DNA of 64,000 nucleotides, from the NCBI GenBank assembly GCA_900548205.1, contig URJS01000005.1, positions 3,814-67,813 on the forward strand. The letters run 5' to 3'. Below are positions 16,793 to 25,245 of the stretch, in pieces (positions within the stretch are counted from its first letter, which is position 1; every line of letters starts with the position of its first letter). Source of the DNA: an uncultured Roseburia sp. Lineage in GTDB: Bacteria > Bacillota > Clostridia > Lachnospirales > Lachnospiraceae. The notes under the pieces are model-generated. The model made no database searches. It was not told where the DNA came from and saw only the letters and a list, made by a program, of their open reading frames with translations. The translations under genes and the position numbers were made by a program.

Positions 16793-18307
16793 TTATGCGT
16801 CTTCCTCCGGTGGCTCATCCTTCGCCCAGCCATAGGCGTATTTCACCGCCTTGTTCCAGCCCCTGCGCTTTGCCGTCCGGTCCGCCTCCTCCATCTTGGG
16901 TGTAAAAATACAGTCAATGCGCTGATTGTCCAGCACATCCTCCTGACTCGTCCAGTAGCCGACTGCGAGCCCCGCAAGATAGGCTGCTCCCATTGCCGTC
17001 GTCTCCACGCACCCCGGACGCTTCACCGGAGCATTGATCATATCCGCCTGAAACTGCATCAAAAAATTATTGGCACTCGCGCCGCCATCCACCTTTAACG
17101 CCTTTAGCTCCACACCTGCATCTGCCCGCATCGCATCGATCACATCGCAGACCTGAAGCGCGATTGACTCTAACGTCGCCCGGATAATATGATTCTTATT
17201 TGTACCGCGCGTCAGACCCACGATCGTACCGCGCGCATACTGATCCCAATGCGGCGCTCCAAGCCCTGTAAACGCCGGAACGACATAGCAGCCGTGTGTG
17301 CCGTGCACCTTATTTGCCATATACTCGGAATCCGACGAGGAGTCAATCATGCGCATATTGTCGCGCAGCCACTGAATTGCCGCTCCTGCCACGAAAATCG
17401 AGCCCTCCAGCGCATAAAATACCTTTCCGTCCAAGCCCCATGCGATCGTCGTCACAAGACCATTTTTTGAAAAGACAGGCTTCTCTCCGGTATTCATCAA
17501 AAGAAAGCATCCTGTGCCGTAAGTATTCTTTGCCTCACCCGCACGAAAACAGGTCTGACCAAAAAGAGCTGCCTGCTGATCGCCCGCAGCGCCCGCAATC
17601 GGGACGGCATCCCCAAGGAATGTCGGGTCTGTATAGCCATAGACCTGACTGGACGGCACCGGAGCCGGAAGCATGGACGCCGGAATCCCAAGCTCCTCTA
17701 AAATCTCCTCATCCCAGCACAGCTCATTGATATTAAAAAGCATTGTCCGCGAGGCATTGGAATAATCCGTCACATGCACCGCGCCCTTTGTCAGCTTCCA
17801 GATCAGCCACGTCTCGACGGTTCCAAACAACAGCTTCCCCTCATCTGCAAGCGCCCTTGCCCCCGCAACGTTTTCAAGAATCCACTTGATCTTTGTCGCC
17901 GAAAAATAAGCATCGATGATCAGTCCGGTCTTTTGCCTGTAACGCTCCTCAAGTCCCTTCTTCTTTAAATCGTCCGCAATATCCGAGGTTCTGCGGCACT
18001 GCCACACAATAGCATTATAGACAGGCTCTCCCGTCTCCTTATTCCAGACGATCGCGGTCTCCCTCTGATTCGTAATGCCGATTGCCGCAATATCCGCCGC
18101 CGTCGCCCGGATCATATTCATCGCCTCCACCGCCACGCCGAGCATTGACGACCATATCTCATTTGCGTCATGCTCCACCCAGCCCGGATTCGGAAAAAAC
18201 TGTCGAAATTCCTTTTGCGCCATCGAACAGATTTCTCCCGCCTCATTAAATAAAATACAGCGGTTGCTTGTCGTTCCGGCGTCAAGCGCCATTACATATT
18301 TTGCCAT
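16793..18307 (-). CDS. glpK: glycerol kinase
   Basis: This 504-residue FGGY kinase phosphorylates glycerol to glycerol 3-phosphate. It has the N-terminal phosphate loop MALDAGTTSNRCILF, the substrate-region sequence AIVWQCRRTSD, and the C-terminal signature LKVDGGASANNFLMQFQAD. Length is typical. The start at 18307 has an AGGAGG site; upstream in-frame ATGs fall inside the leader. No glpF or glpD is adjacent; its operon partner is the membrane-tailed GNAT. A long leader with a terminator-like hairpin suggests control by antitermination. Confidence 0.97.
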   Translation of the reverse strand: MAKYVMALDAGTTSNRCILFNEAGEICSMAQKEFRQFFPNPGWVEHDANEIWSSMLGVAVEAMNMIRATAADIAAIGITNQRETAIVWNKETGEPVYNAIVWQCRRTSDIADDLKKKGLEERYRQKTGLIIDAYFSATKIKWILENVAGARALADEGKLLFGTVETWLIWKLTKGAVHVTDYSNASRTMLFNINELCWDEEILEELGIPASMLPAPVPSSQVYGYTDPTFLGDAVPIAGAAGDQQAALFGQTCFRAGEAKNTYGTGCFLLMNTGEKPVFSKNGLVTTIAWGLDGKVFYALEGSIFVAGAAIQWLRDNMRMIDSSSDSEYMANKVHGTHGCYVVPAFTGLGAPHWDQYARGTIVGLTRGTNKNHIIRATLESIALQVCDVIDAMRADAGVELKALKVDGGASANNFLMQFQADMINAPVKRPGCVETTAMGAAYLAGLAVGYWTSQEDVLDNQRIDCIFTPKMEEADRTAKRRGWNKAVKYAYGWAKDEPPEEDA

Positions 18308-18377
18308 CCCGTTTCCTCCTTCTATACGATCTGTTACCATCCTTAAAATGCACCGGAAATCGCCTGCTTTCGGCATG

Positions 18378-18443
18378 AAAAAAGGAGATATAAAATAACG
18401 CTTATGAGCCGCCCCCACAGCCATAAGAATTAAAATCATCTCC
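18378..18443 (-). promoter_or_regulatory. terminator-like hairpin in the glpK leader
   Basis: GGAGAT (18438-18443) pairs with ATCTCC (18384-18389) and CTTATG (18422-18427) with CATAAG (18401-18406), then six U residues (18383-18378) follow, 70 bases before the glpK ATG. The position suits an attenuator. The rest of 18308-18680 is noncoding and contains another GC-rich hairpin near 18495-18540 and the promoter. Confidence 0.5.
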
Positions 18444-18584
18444 GCACTCTGATCCTGACACTATTAAAACATACCCTAGATACAATGACTGCACACGGCA
18501 CGGCGTCTTTCGCAAATGCGCATCGTACCGTGGTGCGTCCGCCGAAGCTGCTGATGCCCGGTAGCATGATATGTATTTACGCAC

Positions 18585-18612
18585 ATTATATCATACCAAG
18601 CAGGAAAATCAA
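18585..18612 (-). promoter_or_regulatory. promoter of glpK
   Basis: TTGATT (18607-18612) and TATAAT (18585-18590) on the minus strand are spaced 16 bases apart. This gives a leader of about 270 bases before glpK. Confidence 0.6.
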
Positions 18613-18680
18613 GCAGATTTTCACAAAAAACACTGCGCAAAAGCAACATTTTTTGCAAATTCTGCCCGACTTTACTTCTG

Positions 18681-19301
18681 TTACAAAAACTTACTGAATG
18701 CCAATGCAAGAAACAGGATTCCGCTAAGCCATGACACATCCGTCTCATATCTTTTCGACGCCTGCGTACCCGCATAGCAGCCAAGCTTCACCGCCAGAAA
18801 TCCGACCACAAAGCTTCCCGCTGTCGCCGCCCATAGCTTTACGCCCAAAAGCCCTGCTCCAAAGCCGCCGAAAAAGCCGTCAAACGACATCGCAAGTGCA
18901 AGGAATACCGATTCCGCCACCGACATCGTTGCCGAGTGATCCCTGTCTGCCATAACCGGATTATTGTAAATACTTAAAATAACGTTTAACTGTGAAAAGG
19001 AAAACTTTACCCGCTTACAGATAAATTTATTTTTACGGATATACTTGCGGACGCCGTACTCGGCAAGCTTATAAATCCCCATCAGAAACAGCCCAAAAAA
19101 GCTTAAAAAGACAGCCGCGCGCGGCTGTACCAGCCCTTCCAGCACATTGCCGGCAAGAAGCGCCGCGAATAAGACGCCGCTGCAGATTCCGCTAATGCTC
19201 AGCGCTGCCCATGTACCGATTTTGATCCGCTCAATCCCACAGGAAACACACGCAAAAAATACGTCAATGCTTACCGCCATGATCAACAGAAACGTCTGCA
19301 T
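18681..19301 (-). CDS. ytaF: YtaF-like sporulation membrane protein
   Basis: A 206-residue membrane protein of the MntP/YtaF family with about six spans in two halves. The central stretch NPVMADRDHSATMSV, followed by LALAMSFDGFFGGFGAG, is typical of YtaF, a sporulation-associated member, rather than of MntP manganese exporters. Transport of a cation is possible but not shown. GAGGTAGAG precedes the ATG. The 166 bases upstream (19302-19467) hold GC-rich dyads and a TGACATAATGTCA palindrome (19419-19431), but no promoter or riboswitch I can name. Confidence 0.82.
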   Translation of the reverse strand: MQTFLLIMAVSIDVFFACVSCGIERIKIGTWAALSISGICSGVLFAALLAGNVLEGLVQPRAAVFLSFFGLFLMGIYKLAEYGVRKYIRKNKFICKRVKFSFSQLNVILSIYNNPVMADRDHSATMSVAESVFLALAMSFDGFFGGFGAGLLGVKLWAATAGSFVVGFLAVKLGCYAGTQASKRYETDVSWLSGILFLALAFSKFL

Positions 19302-19467
19302 GCTCTACCTCAAAACACGATTTTTAGTTTATCATATTCATCGGTCGGGGCGATTGCTCCTTATGGTGCTGATCACGCCGGCATCACCGTGCGGTTTCTT
19401 TTCCGACTCATTATTTCTTGACATAATGTCATCCCCCGAAGCATGACACCCGTTATTTTCAGCAGCC

Positions 19468-20670
19468 CTAAGCCACACGGATCATCTGCAGCACGCTTCC
19501 CAATCTTTTTGCACGCTCCTCATACTCCGCCTCGCTCATCTGCTCCGTAAGAAAACCACGCTCACCCAAGACACCCTCTGCAGCAATATATTCCACGCTG
19601 CCAAACGCTGCCTCCACCTCTGCTTCCGATGCCTCCGTTCGCACAAAATAACGGTTTTTAAGACTTTTATGATCGACAAGCTCCACCCGCTTAGAGCTCC
19701 ATTCTACCGGAATATGGACATTCAGATGCTTTGCCATCTCCACAATATCCGAAACAACCGCGCTCGCCGTCGGCAGCTTTCCCGCGCCGCTTCCGTAAAA
19801 CATCGCGTCTCCAAGCACGTTTCCACGCACAAAAATCGCGTTGAACACACCGTTTACGCTGTAGAGCGGATGCTCCTTCGGCAGCAGAAACGGCGCGACC
19901 CTCGCCACATAACCGCCCTCCGTTTTTTTGCTGCTGGCTAAAAGCTTGATCGCTCTGCCCATCGCTTTGGCATATTTAATGTCTGTTGCAGAAATACGGG
20001 TAATTCCCTCCGTATAAATGTCCTCAAAATCAACCTGCTGTCCGCATACCAGAGAGGTTAAGATTGCAATTTTCCGGCATGCATCATAGCCCTCCACATC
20101 AGCTGTCGCATCCTTCTCAGCATAGCCGCGCTCCTTTGCATCCGCAAGCACCTCGTCAAATTCCAGCCCCTCCTCACTCATCTTCGTCATCATATAGTTT
20201 GTCGTACCATTGACAATTCCGGTGATTTCCTCGATCTCGTCTGCTGTCAGGCTGGAATTGAGCGGACGGATGATCGGAATGCCCCCGCCGACGCTCGCCT
20301 CAAACATAAAATTTACATTTTTTTCTTTTGCCAGAGCGATAAGCTCCGCCCCTTTTGCCGCAACGAGCGCTTTGTTTGAGGTCGTCACATGCTTTCCCGC
20401 CTCAAGCATCGTCCGCACAAAGGTATATGCCGGCTCTACGCCGCCCATCGTCTCTACCACGATCTGTATTTCCGGATCGTCTGCAATGATCCGATAATCG
20501 TGAACAATTTTTTTCTCAACAGGATCTCCCGGAAAATCTCTTAAGTCAAGTACATATTTTATTATGATCTCATCTCCTGCGCGCTTTGCAATACTGACGC
20601 GATTGACATCAAGCACCTCTGCCACGCCCGAACCGACCGTTCCGTAACCCATTATTGCTGCCTTAATCAT
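19468..20670 (-). CDS. hom: homoserine dehydrogenase
   Basis: This 400-residue enzyme reduces aspartate semialdehyde to homoserine, the branch to threonine and methionine. The NAD(P)-binding GYGTVGSGV is at about 8-16 and the catalytic region GIVNGTTNYMMTKM with the DVEGYDACRK stretch follows. The last 80 residues are a shortened, ACT-like segment. AGGAGG precedes the ATG. It starts 10 bases after the ACT-domain gene, forming a two-gene operon. Confidence 0.96.
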   Translation of the reverse strand: MIKAAIMGYGTVGSGVAEVLDVNRVSIAKRAGDEIIIKYVLDLRDFPGDPVEKKIVHDYRIIADDPEIQIVVETMGGVEPAYTFVRTMLEAGKHVTTSNKALVAAKGAELIALAKEKNVNFMFEASVGGGIPIIRPLNSSLTADEIEEITGIVNGTTNYMMTKMSEEGLEFDEVLADAKERGYAEKDATADVEGYDACRKIAILTSLVCGQQVDFEDIYTEGITRISATDIKYAKAMGRAIKLLASSKKTEGGYVARVAPFLLPKEHPLYSVNGVFNAIFVRGNVLGDAMFYGSGAGKLPTASAVVSDIVEMAKHLNVHIPVEWSSKRVELVDHKSLKNRYFVRTEASEAEVEAAFGSVEYIAAEGVLGERGFLTEQMSEAEYEERAKRLGSVLQMIRVA

Positions 20671-20680
20671 AGTGGTCCTC

Positions 20681-21124
20681 CTACTCTGTTCCCAAAATCT
20701 TTACATAATGAATGCCTGTATGCTCCTCGATATGCGCCACCATTCCGGCGATGTCTCCTGTCTCCGGCAAGACGTCAACCGAAAGCGTCAGCGATGCGAT
20801 TCCATTGTTCGGAATACTCTGATGGATCGTAAGGATATTCCCGTGAAATTCTGCCACCGTCTTTAGTACCGCAGACAACAGCCCCGGTTCATCCTCCAGC
20901 TGTATGACCATCGTGACCGTCTTGCCCCTTGCAGTCTCGTGGAATGGAAAAATATCCTCTTTATATTTATAAAAAGAGCTTCTGCTGATTCCGACACGCT
21001 CGGTCGCCTCCAAAACAGATGCCGTCTTTCCCGAATCCAAAAGACGCTTTGCCTCCACGACACGCAAAAGCACATCCGGTACTGCTCTTTCCTTTAATAC
21101 AAAATACTCGCCTTTCTCTTTCAT
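20681..21124 (-). CDS. ACT-domain protein, PheB family
   Basis: A 147-residue protein. The first 60 residues look like a helix-turn-helix (ATERVGISRSSFYKYKEDIF) and residues about 70-147 are an ACT domain (MVIQLEDEPGLLSAVLKTVAE). It belongs to the PheB/UPF0735 group found beside hom in Firmicutes. It probably senses an amino acid, perhaps threonine, and adjusts hom expression or activity; that role is inferred from domains and context. It precedes hom in one operon. Confidence 0.9.
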   Translation of the reverse strand: MKEKGEYFVLKERAVPDVLLRVVEAKRLLDSGKTASVLEATERVGISRSSFYKYKEDIFPFHETARGKTVTMVIQLEDEPGLLSAVLKTVAEFHGNILTIHQSIPNNGIASLTLSVDVLPETGDIAGMVAHIEEHTGIHYVKILGTE

Positions 21125-21237
21125 CTTTCCTGTTCCTCTTTCCGCTTGTCTTTACTCCGCTGATTCTGTCTCTGCTTTGATTGCTTGCGTGCATGTATGC
21201 AGTACACTGACAGTTGTCCTCATGGGAAAGATAGTAA

Positions 21238-21265
21238 CACAAAGAGATTGCCAAAGCAACCTCTT
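21238..21265 (-). terminator. terminator after the TPM-gene operon
   Basis: A 10-bp stem with one G-U pair (21242-21251, 21256-21265) and a four-base loop lies 20 bases after the TPM gene. The U-tract is poor (TTTGTGTT), so efficiency is uncertain. Confidence 0.5.
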
Positions 21266-21286
21266 TTCCCAATAAATCATATGATT

Positions 21287-22114
21287 TTAAAATCCTTTGC
21301 TGCCGCCGCCGTGGCTGCGTCCACTGCTGCTCCTGTGGGTACTGCTTCTGCCTCCCCCGCCCCCGCTGCCGCCCGACTGCGTCTGTATCCGCCGGTGTGT
21401 CGTCACGGTGTCGACAAAACGATCCTCCTTTTTGTCGAGCGTGAGGGTTCCATTCGTGTGGAAATCATACTGGTAACCGCCGAAACGCAGACGGTATCTT
21501 CCGACTACGACCGCATAGACCGCTGCGCCGCTTCCGACAGCCAGGATCGCTGCGATCAGAAGCTCCATCCATGTGACCGTGCGGTGCCTCGACACCTCCC
21601 CGGTCTCTGTATCGTAATTGTACTGCCCCGCCGGGATGCCTGCGTCATACGCCTCTGAAATGCCTTCCACCATCGTGCCAAGACACGCACTGTACACTTC
21701 GTTGCTGACATCCTCATAGGCGTCGTCTAAAATCCCGTCGATCCTGTCATCCGTCAGGCAGCGGATCGCTTCCCCGCTCGTGGAGACTGCGATCTCGCGG
21801 TTATCCATATCGATCAGAACCGCCGCGCCGTTTTCCTGTTCCGGGGAGTGTGCATCATAAAAATCATCCGCGTATTCTGTCGCGCTTTTTCCCTTTGCAT
21901 CCGAGGTCGTGACCGCATAAATATCCCATCCGGTCTTTTCTTCCAGAGAAACGATCTGCTCATGCAGGGAGCTTCTCTCGCTTTCCGTCAAAAGGGCAGC
22001 GCCGTCATAGACATTTTTTGCCTGCCCCGCTCCCTCCTGCGCCGCGTGCACCGTGGATGCTCCGCACACAAGCAGCAGTGCGAGCAGACTGACCGCTTTT
22101 CTCATCTTTTTCAT
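21287..22114 (-). CDS. TPM-domain membrane protein
   Basis: This 275-residue protein has a signal peptide (about 1-24), a TPM domain outside the membrane (AKNVYDGAALLTESERSSLHEQ onward, about 35-165), one membrane span (about 183-205) and a cytoplasmic tail ending in a Gly/Ser/His-rich stretch (SGGSGGGGGRSS, GRSHGGGSKGF). TPM domains occur in photosystem repair and in bacterial membrane-stress proteins. Its ATG overlaps the stop of the zinc-ribbon gene (ATGA), so it works in the SPFH cassette; it resembles Bacillus YdjH-type proteins. Confidence 0.85.
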   Translation of the reverse strand: MKKMRKAVSLLALLLVCGASTVHAAQEGAGQAKNVYDGAALLTESERSSLHEQIVSLEEKTGWDIYAVTTSDAKGKSATEYADDFYDAHSPEQENGAAVLIDMDNREIAVSTSGEAIRCLTDDRIDGILDDAYEDVSNEVYSACLGTMVEGISEAYDAGIPAGQYNYDTETGEVSRHRTVTWMELLIAAILAVGSGAAVYAVVVGRYRLRFGGYQYDFHTNGTLTLDKKEDRFVDTVTTHRRIQTQSGGSGGGGGRSSTHRSSSGRSHGGGSKGF

Positions 22115-23196
22115 AGGATCAACCCTCCAATCAGTCCAAGAACCAGCACCGCCAGTGCGGTCACTGCACTCACAACCGCCAGCTTCCTATGGTCAACCGG
22201 CAGTTCCCCGCACACGTTTCCCGTCTGCCCGTTCATGGAATAATAGTAAATCCTGCCGTCCTTTCCCTTGTATGTAATCGTCCAGACCGGTAAGAGCACA
22301 TACGACCAGTCCTCCTTCTTCGGACGGAAATTAGCGCTCCGCACCGTCACCGAATCGTACCCGGTGATGCTCTCTCTCATCAGCCGCTCCGCACTCTCGC
22401 GCATCGTCTGACGCATCCTCTCCTGCACCGCCTCACACGCAATATCCCTGCGCTCCGCCTGAAAACCGGAGAGGTAACCCATATGAAAATCCTTCATCTG
22501 CTCAAAGCGGTACGGCATGACGCCGCTCGCCAGTTTTGCGTTTGCCTTGCCAAGCGCATTCTCCGGGAAGTCGCGCAGCGTCACCTCGCCGTCGCGCTCC
22601 ACCGCGTAAAGCTTCGTCTGTGTGTACTCCGTGTTGCCGCTTCTCCAGACGCGTATCTCACGCGCCTCCGCATCCACGCTGCCCTCCAGATCGACGCGGT
22701 ACAGCCAGTACGGAAAATATACGCCCGTCATGCTCTCAATCTGCTTCTTCTGAAAAAATGCTTTCGGAACAAACTTCTTTTTCCCCATATATTCCAGAAA
22801 ACCCTTTACCGCTTCCTCTCTTGTGACCTCAAACGGGATCACCTTTTCCGGAAGGAACTCTCCCGCGAGCTTTCCGCCGAGCACCACCGGATTGTGGCAG
22901 TAGTAACAGAAGGTCGCCGCTGTCGTCTCATCCGTGATGATTTCCGCCCCACAGGACGGGCAGGAATACTGCACCGCCTGTTTGGAGGCGCTCTCCTGCT
23001 GTCCCTCTGCGGCGTCCTCCGCCTCCGGCTCTCCGGTGTGATCCGCCTGCTTTTCAGACGCTGCGGCAGGCTTCATCGCGTCCAGCTCCTCCAGCGAAAA
23101 AAGTGAATTACAGTATTCACACTTATACTGCTGGCTTTCCGGGTCAAAGATCAGTTCTCCATCACAATTCGGACATTTAAAACTGATGACCGCCAT
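22111..23196 (-). CDS. zinc-ribbon membrane protein (TFIIB-like ribbons)
   Basis: About 361 residues. Two zinc ribbons open the protein: CPNC...CEYC (about 8-30) and CPSC...CYYC (about 79-104), separated by an acidic Glu/Ala-rich linker. A long middle domain (about 105-330, with FPYWLYRVDLEGSVDAEAR) and one C-terminal membrane span (about 337-360) follow. The start at 23196 has GAGGAA upstream and lies two bases after the SPFH stop. The arrangement matches YdjG-like proteins that anchor the SPFH partner; that role is inferred from Bacillus. Confidence 0.82.
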   Translation of the reverse strand: MAVISFKCPNCDGELIFDPESQQYKCEYCNSLFSLEELDAMKPAAASEKQADHTGEPEAEDAAEGQQESASKQAVQYSCPSCGAEIITDETTAATFCYYCHNPVVLGGKLAGEFLPEKVIPFEVTREEAVKGFLEYMGKKKFVPKAFFQKKQIESMTGVYFPYWLYRVDLEGSVDAEAREIRVWRSGNTEYTQTKLYAVERDGEVTLRDFPENALGKANAKLASGVMPYRFEQMKDFHMGYLSGFQAERRDIACEAVQERMRQTMRESAERLMRESITGYDSVTVRSANFRPKKEDWSYVLLPVWTITYKGKDGRIYYYSMNGQTGNVCGELPVDHRKLAVVSAVTALAVLVLGLIGGLIL

Positions 23197-23198
23197 CC

Positions 23199-24512
23199 CT
23201 AGTTCCTCGCTTTCCCGCACTCACTGCAAAACTTTCCTTTGTTCACATGACCGCACTCACACGTCCACTCTGCAGCCGGAGCAGGTTTCCCGCACTCACT
23301 GCAAAACTTTCCTTTGTTCACATGGCCGCACTCGCACGTCCACTCCGTCTTTGGAGCGGGCGCTGGCTTGCCGCACTCGCTGCAGAATTTTCCGGTATTC
23401 ACACATCCGCACTCGCACGTCCATCCCGCCGCGCCATTTGGCGCTGCAGCCGGCGCTGCCGTAACATTCTGCGCTGCTGCTGTGCCCGGCATCCCCATCT
23501 GCGGTGCGCTCTGGCTATGCGCCATATCATTTGGCGTCTGCAGTGAGCCAAGCCCTGCCATCGTCTGGTTCATCGTGTTCATCCCCATGCCGACGCCCAT
23601 AAAGCCCGCCATCGCGCCGCCCGCATTGCTGCCTGCATCGCGCACGCCCTCGGTGATGTTCTTCACCGCCATACCGCGCATGACGTTAAAGTCCGTTCCC
23701 AGCATCGCGCCTTCATTTCTCATATTGATGAGCTTCTGCGATTCCTCATCATAGGACACGCTGGCAATGCCGACCGCCTGGATCTCCATGCCGCGCATCT
23801 GGTTCCAATCTGCATCGAGGATATCCGCCATGTATCTTCCAAGCTCTCTCGCCTTGGAGGTCACATGGGAAATGCGCGTGCCATCCGCCGACATCTGGTT
23901 GATCGCTGACTGCAGGGTCTCTAAAAACTCTGAGATATACTGCTCGTTGATGGATTCGATCTCCACATGACCTGCATTTCTCGGAATCGCCTCGGCATAA
24001 AACTGGAGCGGGTTTGTAATTTTGATCGAATATGTGCCGTGTGCGCGCAAAAACAGTTCCGCGTTATAAAAGCTGTCAAAATAGTTGATCGGATTTCGCG
24101 TTCCGAATTTGATGCCCTTGATCTCCTGCAGATTGACAAAAAACACCTTCTGCATGGTCGGCGTCTGCCCGCCGAATTTGATGCGGCTGAAGGTCTCCTT
24201 CACCGCCTCGCCCAGCTCACCGTTAAAGAGAGATGGCATCGCAGAGTTGTCTACCCGATAGTACCCCGGCTCTGCCGTGTAATCGACAACCTTTCCCCCG
24301 TCCACAAGCATCATAAACTGGTTGTCGTAGACATGAATGACGGAACCGTTGCTGACCGTATCCGGCGTCAGGCTTGTGTTCTGTCCCCTGCGGATTAAAA
24401 CGCCTTCTGTAAAGACGGTGCGTTCCCCCATATCCTCCGCCTCAATGACTTCCTGCCACTGATCCGCGAGACCACCGCTGATTGCCTGTCCGACTGCTTT
24501 GATAATTCCCAT
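23199..24512 (-). CDS. SPFH-domain protein with three C-terminal zinc ribbons
   Basis: This 437-residue protein begins with an SPFH/band-7-like domain (about 20-265, the virion-core-like subgroup: GVLIRRGQNTSLTPDTVSNG), then a Gly/Met/Ala-rich linker (about 285-365), then three near-identical zinc ribbons of the form WTCECGHVNKGKFCSECGK. It has no signal peptide or clear membrane span and probably assembles on the inner face of the membrane with its neighbours. It resembles Bacillus YdjI. The gene starts about 60 bases after the Tim44-like gene. Confidence 0.87.
   Translation of the reverse strand: MGIIKAVGQAISGGLADQWQEVIEAEDMGERTVFTEGVLIRRGQNTSLTPDTVSNGSVIHVYDNQFMMLVDGGKVVDYTAEPGYYRVDNSAMPSLFNGELGEAVKETFSRIKFGGQTPTMQKVFFVNLQEIKGIKFGTRNPINYFDSFYNAELFLRAHGTYSIKITNPLQFYAEAIPRNAGHVEIESINEQYISEFLETLQSAINQMSADGTRISHVTSKARELGRYMADILDADWNQMRGMEIQAVGIASVSYDEESQKLINMRNEGAMLGTDFNVMRGMAVKNITEGVRDAGSNAGGAMAGFMGVGMGMNTMNQTMAGLGSLQTPNDMAHSQSAPQMGMPGTAAAQNVTAAPAAAPNGAAGWTCECGCVNTGKFCSECGKPAPAPKTEWTCECGHVNKGKFCSECGKPAPAAEWTCECGHVNKGKFCSECGKARN
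23205..23430 (-). repeat. tandem zinc-ribbon coding repeat
   Basis: Three units of 60-75 bases code for the terminal zinc ribbons of the SPFH protein. The first two on the + strand (starting near 23208 and 23286) are nearly identical at DNA level and the third (near 23370) is more diverged, which indicates recent duplication within the gene. Confidence 0.75.
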
Positions 24513-24573
24513 AGTTCCCCTCCTGATATCCTGTGTATTTTATGCAGCATACCGTCTGTGTATGCGCCCGCAT

Positions 24574-25245
24574 CTAAACATGATGATAGTCCACCTCATA
24601 ATAGCTGTGCAGCTTCCACACCTTAAGGTTGACCGGCGTCACTGCAAGTCCACAGTACTCACAGTGCAGATTTCCAAGCTGACTGACCGGCGCTCCACAG
24701 TTCGGGCAGATCGTCCCGACCGCGCTGCCGCCCGCCAGCCGTTCATCCTGAATGTATACCAGTTCCGTATTATACCTTGTCTGCTCCTTGCGCTCTCTGT
24801 CGCCGGAGACGAGCCTGCCGTCCTTTTCCCGGTAATGATAATGCTCCACCGCGCTCTGAAAAGTGATCACACAGCTCCCGCTGCTCTTCCTATAATTCGC
24901 AACCTCCGTCTGATGCACCTTGATCTGCGTATAGGTCTCCCGTATCCCGGCTTTCCGGTTGTCCGCGATCCGGTTTTCCACCTGGCGCAAAGCCTCCTCG
25001 GATACATCCGCAAGACCTCCGGCGTCGCCGGACGATACGGCAGAAAGCGCCGCCGCCAGAAAATTTTCCGCTTTATTTATGAACTGATCCAGCGAGAAAT
25101 CCGGAAAATCCCTCTCGATCTGCGGTCTTAAGATCCTGGTCATGCCGGAGACGGATTTCGGCGTTTCCGCCAGAATATCCGTCTGACGCTCCGCCTCGCC
25201 GATGAGACCCTTTAACGTCCGCAGCGTATCCCACACGCTACTCAT
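24574..25245 (-). CDS. Tim44-like domain protein with zinc ribbon
   Basis: A 223-residue soluble protein. Residues about 25-165 look like a Tim44-like domain (ILRPQIERDFPDFSLDQFINKAENFLAAAL, later EVANYRKSSGSCVITF and the RYNTELVYIQDE strand). A zinc ribbon CPNCGAP...CEYCG follows at about 178-200. The start at 25245 lies inside the 3' end of prfB (overlap 8 bases) with GGTGGAG upstream. Tim44-like domains bind membranes, so it probably joins the SPFH cassette in the place PspA holds in Bacillus; this is inference. Confidence 0.75.
   Translation of the reverse strand: MSSVWDTLRTLKGLIGEAERQTDILAETPKSVSGMTRILRPQIERDFPDFSLDQFINKAENFLAAALSAVSSGDAGGLADVSEEALRQVENRIADNRKAGIRETYTQIKVHQTEVANYRKSSGSCVITFQSAVEHYHYREKDGRLVSGDRERKEQTRYNTELVYIQDERLAGGSAVGTICPNCGAPVSQLGNLHCEYCGLAVTPVNLKVWKLHSYYEVDYHHV

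Noticed and set aside
17190..17240. T-box-like ACCGCG sequences
   Set aside because: They lie inside glpK coding sequence and lack the T-box context.
19302..19467. Manganese (yybP-ykoY) or fluoride riboswitch before ytaF
   Set aside because: The leader has GC-rich dyads and YtaF is related to MntP, but none of the conserved core sequences of these riboswitches could be matched.
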